Shown in pieces: positions 1-8,496 of a stretch of DNA of 55,386 nt. Made by a program: the position numbers and the translations under genes. The DNA comes from Myxococcota bacterium (lineage in GTDB: Bacteria > Myxococcota_A > UBA9160 > UBA4427). Position 1 is the stretch's first letter. Each line of letters starts with the position of its first letter. The notes below the pieces were generated by a model. It saw only the letters and a program-made list of their open reading frames with translations, did not search any database and had not been told where the DNA came from. The stretch lies in contig JANQEL010000062.1 in assembly GCA_028278345.1 (NCBI GenBank), positions 1 to 55,386 on the forward strand, written 5' to 3'.

Positions 1-1011
1 CGCCAGGTCCTGGCCCCGCTTGGGGGAGCCGGAAGTCCATTGCGGGTACTCCCGCTTGAGCTTGCTCACTTCGTCGAGGCGGCTCATGTCTTCTGCGGAG
101 AGTTCGAGGTCGGCCGCACCCAGGTTGTCCAGCAGCTGCTCTTCCTTGCGGGCGCCGACGATCACGCTCGTCACGCCGGGCTTGTGAAGCAGCCAGGCCA
201 GTGCAACCTGAGCCACTGATGCGCCGTGCTGATCGGCGATCTTGCGAGCCACGTCGACGATCTCGAAACCACTCTCCTCGTCGACCGGGGGAACCTGGAT
301 CGTCGCCCGTCGCCCCTCCGCCGCGCTGTCCCGCGTGTACTTGCCTGAGAGGAATCCACTTGCAAGCGGGCTCCAGACGAGGATGCCCAGACCGAGATCG
401 AGTGAAGCCGGGATGATCTCCCGCTCTAGTTCACGGCCGACGAGCGAGTAGTAGGCCTGAACCGAACAGAAGCGTTCGATACCGAGTCGACGCGAGATCC
501 CGTCGGCCATCGCGATCTGCCACGCGGCGTAGTTCGACAGGCCGATGTAGCGCACCTTGCCCTGCTGCACGAGCATGTCGAGGGCGCGGAGCGTTTCTTC
601 GAGCGGCGTCGTGTCGTCGAAGCTGTGAACCTGGTAGAGGTCGATCCAGTCGGTGCCGAGGCGCTGCAGGCTGTTCTCGCACTCGCGGATCGCAGAGAGA
701 CGGCTGCTGCCAACCGCGTTCGGTCCGCCCCCCATCGGGTTGTTGAACTTGGTGGCGATGAGCACGTCGCCGCGCCGAGCGCCGAGGGCTTTGCCGAGCA
801 TGACCTCGGATTCGCCCATGCCGTAGATGTTGGCCGTGTCGAAGAGGTTGACGCCCGCCTCGATGGAGAGGTCGACCATTCGGGTGGCCAGCTCCTGACC
901 GGTGGCGCCGATCATCTTCCCGAACATCCCGTCTTCGTTGTCGAAGGTCATGGCGCCGAGGGTGAGCTGCGAGACGTAGAGGCCCGTATTTCCGAGCGGG
1001 AGGTACTTCAT
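1..1011 (-). CDS. Aldo/keto reductase, truncated by the window edge
   Basis: Reads from an ATG at 1011 leftward with no stop before base 1, so about 337 residues are visible and the C-terminus is missing. It is an NAD(P)H-dependent aldo/keto reductase of the ion-channel-beta/YajO-like group, which reduces aldehydes or ketones in the cytoplasm. The catalytic tetrad is visible: Asp58 in FDTANIYG, Tyr63, Lys88 in IATKFN and His129 in LYQVHS. The C-terminal part contains the usual coenzyme-binding stretch (VIVGARKEEQ). The gene diverges from the TetR gene at 1117, and two palindromes lie in the 105-bp gap, so it is probably a target of that regulator. The substrate cannot be told from sequence. 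Confidence 0.93.
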   Translation of the reverse strand, partial: MKYLPLGNTGLYVSQLTLGAMTFDNEDGMFGKMIGATGQELATRMVDLSIEAGVNLFDTANIYGMGESEVMLGKALGARRGDVLIATKFNNPMGGGPNAVGSSRLSAIRECENSLQRLGTDWIDLYQVHSFDDTTPLEETLRALDMLVQQGKVRYIGLSNYAAWQIAMADGISRRLGIERFCSVQAYYSLVGRELEREIIPASLDLGLGILVWSPLASGFLSGKYTRDSAAEGRRATIQVPPVDEESGFEIVDVARKIADQHGASVAQVALAWLLHKPGVTSVIVGARKEEQLLDNLGAADLELSAEDMSRLDEVSKLKREYPQWTSGSPKRGQDLA

Positions 1012-1050
1012 GGTGGGTGACTCCGGATTCGGGGGGTGTGGATAAATAAC

Positions 1051-1063
1051 AAACCGTCGGTTT
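1051..1063. promoter_or_regulatory. Palindromic operator, site 1 (putative TetR site)
   Basis: Perfect inverted repeat AAACCG-T-CGGTTT. It sits in an AT-rich patch between the divergent aldo/keto reductase and TetR genes. Its centre (1057) is 22 bp, about two helical turns, from the centre of the second palindrome (1079), which suits two repressor dimers on one face of the DNA. Binding by the adjacent TetR protein is inferred. Confidence 0.6.
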
Positions 1064-1073
1064 CTAAATAATA

Positions 1074-1084
1074 GACCACTGGTC
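1074..1084. promoter_or_regulatory. Palindromic operator, site 2 (putative TetR site)
   Basis: Perfect inverted repeat GACCA-C-TGGTC. It shares the ACC...GGT core with site 1 and lies 33 bp before the TetR start codon. It probably gives autorepression and control of the divergent reductase. Confidence 0.55.
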
Positions 1085-1116
1085 CGTTGTCAACATCCGA
1101 CCTATCTTCCCCCGCG

Positions 1117-1809
1117 ATGAGTCAGGATCGAGAGAAAGCCGGGGAGTCGACCCGCGCGAAGTGGCAGCGCGCTCGCCGCCCCGAGGAGAAGGCTGCACGC
1201 CGTGAGGCGATTCTCGCCGCGGCGAAGTCACTCCTGGACGATTGGGGCGTCGAGGGAACGACGCTTTCCGAGATCGGCCGGGTTTCGGGGGTCTCCAAGG
1301 CGAGCTGCTACCGCTACTTCGAGAGCCGCGAGGCGATCCTCCTGGAGGTGGCCGTCGAAGAAGTCGAGGAGTGGGCGTCCGAAATCGAGGAACGCCTGGA
1401 GCCGCTCGCCGGCTCGGGCGACATCGATGGCGTGGCGAAGGTCTTCGCGGAGGCGACAGCGAGGCGCCCGCGGTTCTGCATGCTCTCGAGCACGCTTTCG
1501 TCGGTGCTGGAGCGCAACGTCAGCGCGGAGACCGTGATGCACTTCAAGCGGCGCTTCAATGGGGCGGCGTTCGAAACTGTCGACGACGTCCAACGGGCGA
1601 TTCCCGAGTTGAGCGACGATCAGATGCCGCTCTTCATGCGGTTTTTCTACGCGGCGATCGCAGGATCGTGGCCGAGTGCCGACCACTCGCCGGTCGTCGA
1701 AAAGGTCATGCGGCGCAAGGAATTCAGCGCCGTTCGGAGCCGGTTCGACGAGTCGATCTACGACTACTGTCGATTCTTCCTGCGTGGCCTCGTGGCAAAC
1801 GTGAAATGA
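1117..1809 (+). CDS. TetR-family transcriptional regulator
   Basis: About 230 residues. The N-terminal helix-turn-helix is typical of TetR: ILAAAKSLLDDWG, then TTLSEIGRVSGVSKASCYRYF with the recognition helix ending in YRYFESRE. The rest is a ligand-binding all-helical domain. I chose the ATG at 1117. An in-frame TTG at 1087 would add ten residues, but it sits directly against the second palindrome. The gene is followed after 22 bp by the SDR at 1832, probably on the same transcript, and diverges from an aldo/keto reductase. The ligand is probably the substrate of one of these oxidoreductases (inference). Confidence 0.92.
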   Translation: MSQDREKAGESTRAKWQRARRPEEKAARREAILAAAKSLLDDWGVEGTTLSEIGRVSGVSKASCYRYFESREAILLEVAVEEVEEWASEIEERLEPLAGSGDIDGVAKVFAEATARRPRFCMLSSTLSSVLERNVSAETVMHFKRRFNGAAFETVDDVQRAIPELSDDQMPLFMRFFYAAIAGSWPSADHSPVVEKVMRRKEFSAVRSRFDESIYDYCRFFLRGLVANVK

Positions 1810-1831
1810 ACAAGTTCGGGAGGGAGGGGTA

Positions 1832-2626
1832 ATGGGTATCTACGCAGTCACGGGCTCGGCACTGACGGAGGGAAGGCCAACCGGAATCGGCGGCGCGCTA
1901 CGTAGACTCCTCGAGGCCGATGGCCACGATGTCATCTCGATCGATCAACGCGATGCAGACATCATCGTCGACCTTTCGACTCCCGCGGGTCGCATGGAAG
2001 CGATCGCGGCAATCCATGAGCGTGCGGGCGAGGGACTCGATGGCATCGCCACGATCGCAGCCGTGTCGGGCGCGACGAGCGGCAACGACGCGTTGGTGGA
2101 GGTCAACTTCTTCGCGTCGATCGAACTCGTTGACGGAGTCCGCGATCTTCTGAAGAAGCGCGGCGGTTCCGCGGTCCTCTGTTCTTCCCACACTTTCGTG
2201 CTGATGCCGAAGGAAGACCTCGTCGACCTCTATCTGACCCTCGATCGCGACAAGATCATCGCGGGCGTCGAAGAGAGGAGCGGTATGTCTGTCTATGCCT
2301 CCGGCAAGAAGGCGCTCGTGATGTGGATGCGCCAGAACGTTCCCGCGTACGCCGCAGACGGTATCCGGCTCAACACCGTTGTGCCGGGCTTCACCGACAC
2401 GCCGATGACCGTGCGCGAAGGGCGAAGTGAGCGGGAACTCGAGTTCTACGATGATTTCCAGAGCAAGATCCCTCTCGGTCAACGCAAAGGGAAGCCGGAA
2501 GAGGTGGCAGCCGGTTTCCGCTTCCTGCTCGGCCCCGATGCCAGCTTCGTCAACGGCGTCACCCTCTTCGTCGACGGCGGGCACGACACGACGCTCAGGC
2601 CGGACGCTCGCGAGTTCAGCGCCTGA
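1832..2626 (+). CDS. SDR oxidoreductase, 3-alpha-hydroxysteroid dehydrogenase/carbonyl reductase type
   Basis: 264 residues with a strong ribosome-binding site (GGGAGGGAGGGG) before ATG 1832. The overall pattern follows the Comamonas HsdA group: an MGIYAVTGS start, DADIIVDLS after the second strand, a variable lid, the catalytic Tyr-Lys in VYASGKKALV, a Ser in LCSSH, and VDGG plus RP near the end. Family members oxidise or reduce hydroxyl/keto groups on steroids and related carbonyls with NAD(H). Oddity: the glycine-rich loop is TGS-ALTEGRPT-GIG, about six residues longer than the canonical TGxxxGIG seen in the paralogue at 8497. It sits 22 bp downstream of the TetR gene. Confidence 0.9.
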   Translation: MGIYAVTGSALTEGRPTGIGGALRRLLEADGHDVISIDQRDADIIVDLSTPAGRMEAIAAIHERAGEGLDGIATIAAVSGATSGNDALVEVNFFASIELVDGVRDLLKKRGGSAVLCSSHTFVLMPKEDLVDLYLTLDRDKIIAGVEERSGMSVYASGKKALVMWMRQNVPAYAADGIRLNTVVPGFTDTPMTVREGRSERELEFYDDFQSKIPLGQRKGKPEEVAAGFRFLLGPDASFVNGVTLFVDGGHDTTLRPDAREFSA

Positions 2627-2655
2627 AGCGAGGGATCTTGTCCCGCGAAGGGGGC

Positions 2656-4899
2656 TCACTCTCCTTCGGCTTGGAGAACCACCCGCCGGTAGGTGCCGAA
2701 GTCGTCGAAGGTCTCGAATGCGGCGCCCTCCAGTAACTCGGGGCCGGGCAGCACCTCGGCATTGCTGCAACGTGCCAGTTCGCCGATGAGGCGTCGAAGG
2801 GCGGGCATGGGGTCCTCGAAGCCGGGAACGAGCTTGCGCGGATCGAAGCGGTTGCTCTGCAGACGAATCACCCGAAGGACGAGATCGTCGAGTGAGTTCC
2901 AGTTCAAGAGCAGGTCGATCAAGAGGACGGGCTTCGAATTCGGTTCGTTGATCACAGCCACCGCCATCGCCTCGATCTTGCGATAGTCGACGTCGACTGT
3001 GCGATCGGAGCCGACGCTTGCCTTCAGCGCACTCGCTGTGAGGGCGACGGGGATGGCCTCTACGATCTTCGCTTCGGAAAACCGCGCGATCGAATCCGTC
3101 GAAGCGATGTCGAACAGGTCGGGTGCATCGACTGTCGCTGAGTCAGCGGAAGATTCCGCGGCAGGCTCTGAGCCCCCACGCTCATTGGATTCGACAAGGC
3201 TGCCGTCGGAACCCAGAGCGCGATTTGCTGGTGTTCCAACATTCTCGGGCGTTTCCTTCGAGAGCGTATCCCCCGCCGGATCGAATTCGATCGGTCGGCC
3301 CGACGGGTCTTCCCAATCGTCGGGCAGCAGGTCGATGGTTCGAGTCTGCGCGGCCTCTCGCTGCGCGCGTGCTTCTGTCGCCACGTCGGGCACGTCTTCG
3401 ATACCGCTGGCCTCGAACTCCGAGACCAGCTGCTGTAGGCGCTCGCGCTTGACCTCGTGCAGGTCGGGAGAGGCCGCGGCGATGCGAGCGGCGCGCAGGG
3501 CGCTCGGCGGATCGAGTTCGCGTGCCAGGTCGATCGCCTTCATGGCGAGCCCCGGCGTGAAGCCCGCATTCCCCGGATCGGTGGCATGGCGCAAAGCCTT
3601 GATGGCGAGCTCCGGGTTGCCTTCTTCACTCAGCACGGGCACGAAGCGCATCAAGGCTGTGGGTGCCGCCAGGACGTCGGGGCAGGCTGCGATCAAGTCC
3701 ATCCAGTGCTGAATCGCCGCACCCTTGTCGTCATCGGAACTGGACATCGCGACCAGGCCGCGGGCAGCTTCGACTCCTTCCTCGGGGCGTCCCACCCTGC
3801 ACGCAGTGTCCCACAGCGTGAGCGCGAAATCGCGATCGTCTCGATTGTCGGACCAGTTCTCTTCGAGGAGCTGAAGGGCGAGTTCGTCCTTTCCGTCGGC
3901 GCGTAGTGTCATGGCCTCTTCGATGAGGGGATTGGCTTCCGCCACCGTCACCTTCGATTCGATCACGTCGTGGATGAATCGTTCTTCGACCTTGAATGCC
4001 TTGATGGCGACCAGGCTGCCGGCTCCGAACAGGAAGCCCCCCGCATGGGCAAAGTATGCGACCCCCCCACTGACGCCGATGCTGTTCATCATCCAGCCCT
4101 GGAAGACCTCGGTGCCGAACCACAGAGGCAGCATCAGCCAGGCCTCGGCGCGAAAGCTCCCGAAGAAGGGCCGCAGACCGACGAAGAAGAAGTAGAGGAA
4201 CTTGATCTTCGTGTTCCAATACAACAACAGAAAGGCGCCGAGCATTCCCGCGATCGCTCCCGAAGCGCCCACCATCGGGATGTTCTTCTGTACCGAGAGC
4301 GCACTCCAGAAGAGCGCCGCAAAGACGCCCGAACAAAGGTAGAGCGCCGCGAACAGCGGCCTTCCAAGGCGATCCTCGATCGGCGGGCCCGCCAGGAAGA
4401 AGATGAACAGGTTGGAGAGCAGGTGGATCCAGCCTGCGTGGAAGAACATGTGTGTGATGAGCGTGGCCACCTGAATGTCTTCCGGCACCACCCCCCACTT
4501 CACGTAGGGGTTCGAGTCCGCCGACATCCCATCTGGCAGGGCCTTGCCGACCGCGAGATCGGTCAATCGATCGAGTTCGGCTTGTTGGGCTTCGAGCACC
4601 TCGCGGTCGGTGGGCCGTTCATTGATCGCCAGGTCCGGGAGCATTGCGAGGTACTGCTCGCGCTGATTCGGCATGACGTCGTAGCCGACTTCCGTACGAA
4701 CCTCGGTCGCCGCCTCGAGATACGGGTGGTCGCGCCAATAGGAGGCCGCGTCCTCCATGTATTGCTCGCGCTCCGAATAGCCATCGGCGGCATCCATATC
4801 CACGAAGACGTGCGTCAGGATGCAGGCCGCCATGATGGCGAACGTCACCCAGGGGAGACGCCTTACCGAGCTCTGCTCATGTCCGACAGGGAAGATCAT
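2656..4899 (-). CDS. Rhomboid-family intramembrane serine protease with long C-terminal extension
   Basis: 747 residues from ATG 4899, which has GAGG upstream; longer in-frame starts at 4956 and 5013 lack the typical MIFP...PWVT rhomboid beginning. The catalytic features are present: the HxxxxHLLSN helix with His154, His159 and Asn163, Ser213 in GASGAIAG, and His285 in YFAHAGGF, spread over six or so membrane helices. Rhomboids cut substrates within the membrane. A soluble insertion of about 110 residues follows the first helix. The last 430 residues after the catalytic core are soluble, with helical repeat-like stretches (DELALQLLEENW) and an acidic low-complexity linker. The tail has no function I recognise. 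Confidence 0.9.
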   Translation of the reverse strand: MIFPVGHEQSSVRRLPWVTFAIMAACILTHVFVDMDAADGYSEREQYMEDAASYWRDHPYLEAATEVRTEVGYDVMPNQREQYLAMLPDLAINERPTDREVLEAQQAELDRLTDLAVGKALPDGMSADSNPYVKWGVVPEDIQVATLITHMFFHAGWIHLLSNLFIFFLAGPPIEDRLGRPLFAALYLCSGVFAALFWSALSVQKNIPMVGASGAIAGMLGAFLLLYWNTKIKFLYFFFVGLRPFFGSFRAEAWLMLPLWFGTEVFQGWMMNSIGVSGGVAYFAHAGGFLFGAGSLVAIKAFKVEERFIHDVIESKVTVAEANPLIEEAMTLRADGKDELALQLLEENWSDNRDDRDFALTLWDTACRVGRPEEGVEAARGLVAMSSSDDDKGAAIQHWMDLIAACPDVLAAPTALMRFVPVLSEEGNPELAIKALRHATDPGNAGFTPGLAMKAIDLARELDPPSALRAARIAAASPDLHEVKRERLQQLVSEFEASGIEDVPDVATEARAQREAAQTRTIDLLPDDWEDPSGRPIEFDPAGDTLSKETPENVGTPANRALGSDGSLVESNERGGSEPAAESSADSATVDAPDLFDIASTDSIARFSEAKIVEAIPVALTASALKASVGSDRTVDVDYRKIEAMAVAVINEPNSKPVLLIDLLLNWNSLDDLVLRVIRLQSNRFDPRKLVPGFEDPMPALRRLIGELARCSNAEVLPGPELLEGAAFETFDDFGTYRRVVLQAEGE

Positions 4900-4964
4900 C
4901 CGTGCCTCGGATCCGGGCCTCGGGAGTGCCCATACACATGGCTGAGACGAATTCATCGTCTTGC

Positions 4965-4985
4965 CCCGGTTGGCTCTGAACCGGG
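4965..4985. repeat. Stem-loop in the gap between the DUF2059-like gene and the rhomboid gene
   Basis: Arms CCCGGTT and AACCGGG are perfect with a 7-nt loop. The hairpin lies in the 234-bp gap (4900-5133) between two minus-strand genes. No U-run follows on the minus strand, so it is not a classical intrinsic terminator. I see no gene in the rest of the gap. Confidence 0.35.
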
Positions 4986-5133
4986 AATCCGCCAGCCGGC
5001 ACTTCTTCTTCACGGGTGCGCAAGAGCGCGGGACGACGTCGCGATCAGGCCCGGCGAAAGATCTCGAGGTTCAGTGCCACCGGCTCTCCGAGCCAGCGGG
5101 CATGCGTGGCGTGCTCCTCGAGCACCTCACCCA

Positions 5134-6009
5134 TCAGCGGTCTCCGTGCGCTCGGGCCTTGGCCGGAGCAGCTTTCTCTCGTACCCGATAGGCGCCGAAC
5201 TCCTCGCCGAACGCGCGGCTCGCATCGACGAGTGTGCCGAGCAGCGAGTCCTGCACGGCATCGCGGTACCACTGCCCGCTCGGGCTCTCCACGAACGCGA
5301 GGTACTCGTTCAGTTCTTCGTAGGACATGGGGGCGAGGATCTTCGACTGCCAGGCCAGATTGGTGCGTCGGATTTCGCGGATGGCCTCGGCTCGCTCGGC
5401 ATCGCGCTCGGCCCTGAACTTCCCGATCGCCGTGGGAGTTGCCTCTCCTCGCGCCGTGGCTGCGCCGATGAACGTGGCGATCGGGGGTTCGAAGGTCAGG
5501 TCGGCGGCAAACTCGTTCATGCGAAGGGCGTTCTGCAGCTTCTCGAAGAGTTGACGACGCGTGCCGGCAGACGAAGAGGCGTTCGCCTCCCGAACCGACG
5601 CGAACCGCCCCGCGCTGCGGGCAGATCGTTCGAGGGCCATGACCTTTCGACCAGTTGGCGATTTCCACCAATCGAGGACCGCGCGTGCGTGCGCGACGGT
5701 CAGGCGCTGATCGAAGCGGGCTTCGATGGCTGCTCGAAGCACGGATTCACCGAAGTGCTTCTGGGCGATACGCCTCAAGACAGGCATCTGGTAGGCGGGA
5801 AAGTAGGTCCCGGAACGCACGAGGCCCTCGACGACGTCATCGGCGCGGTTTTCGATCACACCTTCGAGGCCAGAGGAATCGAGCAGGCGATCGACGACGC
5901 GCTCTCGCGTCGTTCGGGTCTCGGCGGTGGCCGTCGCGGCGATTGCGAGTGCGGCGAGCGAGATCAACGCCCAACATCCGCTGCGAACGGTTGGAAATCG
6001 GTTCTTCAT
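5134..6009 (-). CDS. Exported DUF2059-like protein
   Basis: 291 residues from ATG 6009. The start gives a clean signal peptide (MKNRFPTVR, a hydrophobic stretch, then ATATAET), so the protein is expected in the periplasm. Two copies of a short motif, WWKSPTGRKV and FVESPSGQWY, sit in similar positions in the two halves; this S-P-T/S-G signature is typical of DUF2059-like helical proteins. No catalytic function is known to me. It is the upstream neighbour of the rhomboid gene on the same strand and is divergent from the GH16-like gene at 6144. Confidence 0.75.
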   Translation of the reverse strand: MKNRFPTVRSGCWALISLAALAIAATATAETRTTRERVVDRLLDSSGLEGVIENRADDVVEGLVRSGTYFPAYQMPVLRRIAQKHFGESVLRAAIEARFDQRLTVAHARAVLDWWKSPTGRKVMALERSARSAGRFASVREANASSSAGTRRQLFEKLQNALRMNEFAADLTFEPPIATFIGAATARGEATPTAIGKFRAERDAERAEAIREIRRTNLAWQSKILAPMSYEELNEYLAFVESPSGQWYRDAVQDSLLGTLVDASRAFGEEFGAYRVREKAAPAKARAHGDR

Positions 6010-6143
6010 GCGCAGGTTCCTCGTCGCGCTCCTGCGCGATACCTGGCCTTGGAATCGGCGCCCCGCTGGGCGGTCTTGAACCGGCGGATCGTCCCGGTCG
6101 AACGAGCACGAGAGGAGGCACCCCCTTTCGCTACCCTGCCGCA

Positions 6144-7511
6144 ATGGCCCGCTACCGCGCGGGGCCACGCCTCGCGATTCTGATTCTTGCTGCGCTCGCA
6201 CTCGCTCCGTCGACGACGGAAGCGCAGACCCTCCTCGCCGGCTACGAGCCCTCCGAAGCGGCCGAGTTGACGGTCACCTCTCCCGACGCGGGCATGACCC
6301 TCACCTGGCCGCTGGCGGGTGGAACGGGCGGGGTGCCCGCTGCGACCGAGGGTTCGAACGTTCTTCGCCTGGCTTGGAGTGGTGAAACCGATCGCAAGGT
6401 CGAGGTGCGACACGATTGGGCGACGACCACCTTCGATCTCGCGGGCCACGGCCGGATCCTGGTCGACGTCTACATCGAAACCGCTTCCGCGCTTCCCGAC
6501 ATCGCCGGCATCTACGACGACGTCTTCTCCTGGCTCGAGGGCTTCGATCTCCCGACCGCAACCGGTCAGTGGACCACGCTGTCGATGTGCGTTGCCGACA
6601 AGAGCCACACGAGCCTCGATCACATCCTGGCGACGCTCTTCGAGGACCTCGCCGGCGACGACGGCACGCTCTACCTCGACAACCTGCGGCTCGCGCCATC
6701 GCGCGAGATCCAGTTCGCGGGCCTCGACTGGACGGTGAAGTGCGGAGTCTCTCTCGGCCCCGGTCCCAATCCGTTCTCGCACGGCCAGGGGAACGTCTGG
6801 GTCGATGGCAGCGACCGCCTGCACCTGAAGATCACCGAGCGTCGCGGTCAGTGGTGGAACGCGGAGGTCGTGCTGAAGGATCCGAAGGGGTATGGCGTCT
6901 ATTCGTTCGAGGTCGAGAGCAACGTCGACGACCTCGACGAGAACATCGTGCTCGGCCTCTTCACCTACGACATCGACGCCCCCGCCGAGAACTATCGCGA
7001 GATCGATTTCGAGTTTGCGAAGTGGGGCGACCCGAACAACGACAACGGGCAGTTCGTGGTTCAGCCCTACACGGTGCCGGGCAACATCCATCGCTTCGAC
7101 GTCGACTACGCGGGCACGGGAGGCAACGACACGACCAGCCACGTCTTTACCTGGAGTGCCAGCGCTATCGAGTTCGAGAGCAGCTACGGGGCGCTGCCAC
7201 CGCCCGTGCCGGGATCGATCGAAAGCTGGACCTACTCGGGGGCCGATGTCCCCGACGAAGCAGACGAGCAGGTTCGCATCAACCTGTGGCTCTTCGGCGG
7301 GGCTGCGCCGGTCGACGCGATGGATGCGGAGGTGGTCGTCTCCGCATTCAGCTTCGAGGAAGAGCCAGTCGAGATTCCCGCGCTGGGTGAACGGGGTCTG
7401 CGTGTTCTAGGCGCAGTGCTCATTGCAGCGGCCGTGTTGGTTCGGTGGCTGGCTCGCCCACGCCGGCCGGCGGTTCAAAGATCCATCGCCTCTTCGAGTT
7501 CCTCGCGGTAG
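6144..7511 (+). CDS. Secreted GH16-like glycoside hydrolase/lectin with C-terminal membrane anchor
   Basis: 455 residues from ATG 6144. Layout: signal peptide (1-28, ending TTEAQT); a beta-rich N-terminal module at about 30-185 resembling a carbohydrate-binding domain; then a GH16-type domain at about 195-400. That domain contains REIDFEF (286-291), close to the GH16 catalytic signature E-I/L-D-x-E. GH16 enzymes cleave beta-1,3/1,4-glucans and galactans. The tail has IPALGERG, a hydrophobic helix and RPRR, which matches the layout of an IPTL-CTERM sorting signal. The last 37 bp overlap the end of the convergent PLP-enzyme gene. The substrate is unknown. Confidence 0.8.
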   Translation: MARYRAGPRLAILILAALALAPSTTEAQTLLAGYEPSEAAELTVTSPDAGMTLTWPLAGGTGGVPAATEGSNVLRLAWSGETDRKVEVRHDWATTTFDLAGHGRILVDVYIETASALPDIAGIYDDVFSWLEGFDLPTATGQWTTLSMCVADKSHTSLDHILATLFEDLAGDDGTLYLDNLRLAPSREIQFAGLDWTVKCGVSLGPGPNPFSHGQGNVWVDGSDRLHLKITERRGQWWNAEVVLKDPKGYGVYSFEVESNVDDLDENIVLGLFTYDIDAPAENYREIDFEFAKWGDPNNDNGQFVVQPYTVPGNIHRFDVDYAGTGGNDTTSHVFTWSASAIEFESSYGALPPPVPGSIESWTYSGADVPDEADEQVRINLWLFGGAAPVDAMDAEVVVSAFSFEEEPVEIPALGERGLRVLGAVLIAAAVLVRWLARPRRPAVQRSIASSSSSR

Positions 7512-8482
7512 GCGTAGAGACCCTGCGAGCCGCCCGTATGCCAGAACAGCACCGGACCGTCGCCCGCGCGGCCCGTGCGAACGTCGTGGATCAGCGCCGC
7601 CATGGCCTTGCCGGTGTAGACGGGATCGAGCAGCAGACCCTCGGTGGTGGCGCAGAGGCGTACCGCTTCGAGAGTCGACTCTGCGGGCACGCCATACCCC
7701 TCTCCGAGAAAGCCGCCTTCGTAGCGGATCTCGCTCGATTCGTGGGCCTGATCCAGAAGCGCTCGTAGCGGCGGAAGCAACGCATCGGTGTCTGCTCGAT
7801 GCTTGGTTTCATCGCCGGCCACGCAAACCCCGACCAGCTCGACCGACCACGACGCAAGCGGCGCCCCGACCGCGAGGCCGGCGAGAGTGCCACTGGTTCC
7901 CACGGCGACATAGCAACGTTCGAAGGCGGGAGCCCCGCCCTGGATCTGCTCGCCCAGCTCGAGTGCCGCGTTGACGTAGCCGAGCGCTCCGATCTCGGTC
8001 GATCCACCGGGTGGATGCACGACCGCGCGCCGCCCTTCTGCCTCGGCCTCGGCGAGAAGCTTGCGAAGGCACTCTGCGACCTCGGCCTCGTTCTCCACCA
8101 CGTGAAGCTCGGCGCCGAGCAGGCGATCGAGCAGGACGTTGCCGCTGTTCTCGTAGGTCGGGCCACTGCGCGGTACGACGCGCGGCAGCACGAGCTGGCA
8201 ACGCAATCCGAGCCGTGCCGCCGCGGCCGCAGTCTGGCGCGCATGGTTCGATTGCACACCGCCGATCGTGATGACGGTATCCACCCCGTCTTCTAGTGCC
8301 GCGCCGAGCAGAAACTCGAGCTTGCGCGCCTTGTTCCCGCCGGTGGCGAGGCCCGTGCAGTCGTCGCGCTTCACCCAGATCTCGTTGCCGCCGAGCGCGG
8401 CACTCAGGCGGGGCAGCGGTTCGAGCGGGGTGGGCAGGTGCGCGAGCGTCGTACGTGGGAAGTCATCGAGAGGTCGTGCCAC
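7475..8482 (-). CDS. dcyD: D-cysteine desulfhydrase / ACC deaminase-family PLP enzyme
   Basis: 335 residues from a GTG at 8482 with GAGGG five bases upstream. It is a fold-type II PLP enzyme; the cofactor lysine is in GGNKARKLEFL near residue 51, followed by GGVQSNHARQ. Family members convert D-cysteine to pyruvate, H2S and ammonia, or open the ACC ring; the sequence alone does not separate the two activities. It is the last gene of the minus-strand run sulfatase, SDR, PLP enzyme. Its 3' end overlaps the convergent GH16-like gene by 37 bp. The symbol is by family resemblance. Confidence 0.85.
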   Translation of the reverse strand: MARPLDDFPRTTLAHLPTPLEPLPRLSAALGGNEIWVKRDDCTGLATGGNKARKLEFLLGAALEDGVDTVITIGGVQSNHARQTAAAAARLGLRCQLVLPRVVPRSGPTYENSGNVLLDRLLGAELHVVENEAEVAECLRKLLAEAEAEGRRAVVHPPGGSTEIGALGYVNAALELGEQIQGGAPAFERCYVAVGTSGTLAGLAVGAPLASWSVELVGVCVAGDETKHRADTDALLPPLRALLDQAHESSEIRYEGGFLGEGYGVPAESTLEAVRLCATTEGLLLDPVYTGKAMAALIHDVRTGRAGDGPVLFWHTGGSQGLYAYREELEEAMDL

Positions 8483-8496
8483 AGGAACCCTCGTGC

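Noticed and set aside
4900..5133. Longer rhomboid N-terminus starting at 4956 or 5013
   Set aside because: The extra residues are not rhomboid-like, and the ATG at 4899 has a better ribosome-binding site and a typical start.
5655..6143. N-terminal extension of the GH16-like protein
   Set aside because: The long frame upstream has Arg-rich shadow composition and overlaps the divergent DUF2059-like gene; ATG 6144 gives a proper signal peptide.
3970..6183. Plus-strand open frame of 737 codons
   Set aside because: It lies antisense to the rhomboid and DUF2059-like genes, is very rich in Arg, Gly, His and Glu, and shows no domain. High GC makes long antisense frames common.
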